Source of the DNA: UBA6382 sp963600315
GTDB taxonomy: Bacteria > Bacteroidota > Bacteroidia > Bacteroidales > Bacteroidaceae
Assembly (NCBI GenBank): GCA_963600315.1
Contig: CAVCAW010000062.1
Location: 1-50,567 of the forward strand
Direction of reading: 5' to 3'
DNA length: 50,567 bases
Below, piece after piece: positions 50,512-50,567 of the stretch; position 1 is the first letter of the stretch, and each line of letters opens with the position of its first letter. Below the pieces are notes generated by a model, which saw only the letters and a list, made by a program, of their open reading frames with translations, was not told where the DNA came from and searched no databases. Both the position numbers and the translations under genes were made by a program.

Positions 50512-50567
50512 TGGTGGGCGTTGACGGATTCGAACCGCCGACCCTCTGCTTGTAAGGCAGATGCTCT
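50512..50567 (-). tRNA. tRNA-Val (anticodon UAC), 5' part beyond the window
   Basis: Read on the minus strand: anticodon stem-loop TCTGC-CTTACAA-GCAGA (anticodon UAC, codon GUA), T-arm GGCGG-TTCGAAT-CCGTC, the acceptor 3' strand AACGCCC, discriminator A and an encoded CCA. The D-arm and acceptor 5' strand lie outside the right edge. Confidence 0.93.

Overview
The window looks like a chromosomal segment of a Bacteroidales bacterium, most likely Prevotellaceae. Supporting signs are Bacteroidetes-type promoters (-7 box TAnnTTTG) in front of most operons, few Shine-Dalgarno sites, a complete Bat (aerotolerance) operon, a DUF4421 protein, and the gene orders serC-serA-DUF1015 and hpt-adk-obgE-pgeF. 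Two runs of exactly ten N (24275-24284 and 40034-40043) show a scaffolded draft assembly; both fall inside genes.

Layout. (1) 1-11042, all on +: the 3' part of a surface-polysaccharide locus with a MurB paralogue, two related GT4 and two GT2 glycosyltransferases, a pyruvyl transferase, one left-handed beta-helix and two GNAT/FemAB-like acyltransferases, a short nucleotide-sugar dehydrogenase, a nucleotidyltransferase-fold protein and the initiating sugar-phosphate transferase. No flippase or polymerase is present, so the locus extends upstream of the window. Five of these genes carry G7-G8 tracts. (2) 11087-11804, minus: a RelB/DinJ-PIN toxin-antitoxin pair. (3) 11907-16009: a DegT-type aminotransferase interrupted in frame by a DUF559 endonuclease element, then a CapD/FlaA1-type dehydratase. 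Together with the sugar transferase they resemble a 4-amino-4,6-dideoxy-HexNAc (bacillosamine-like) pathway. (4) 16044-18051: yicC, gmk, nadD. (5) 18530-21811: serine biosynthesis plus DUF1015. (6) 21896-25470: an oxidoreductase, a DUF4421 outer-membrane protein, AICAR formyltransferase and a small basic protein. (7) 25707-30403, minus: a glycogen/alpha-glucan operon. (8) mltG (+) against folB (-). (9) 32601-40989: the moxR-DUF58-Bat operon with two gene fusions. (10) a C_GCxxG_C_C protein, then hpt-adk-obgE-pgeF. (11) 45044-49952, minus: dnaB, an M20 peptidase and an OPT transporter. (12) A partial tRNA-Val at the right edge.

Three patterns are not explained by ordinary annotation. First, four intergenic loci each hold exactly four 12-bp palindromic cores (consensus about TTTCSGCSGAAA) at an exact 22-bp period. 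Second, a 438-bp element with inverted terminal repeats and an apparently intact DUF559 nuclease domain sits in frame inside the aminotransferase; solo copies of its terminal repeat follow the stop codons of two neighbouring genes. Third, G8 tracts near the 5' ends of three polysaccharide genes and G7/G8 tracts at the 3' ends of two others suggest slipped-strand phase variation. In one 3' case a one-base slip would extend the gene to an ATGA overlap with the next start codon.

All family names come from reading the translations against remembered family motifs. No database search was possible.
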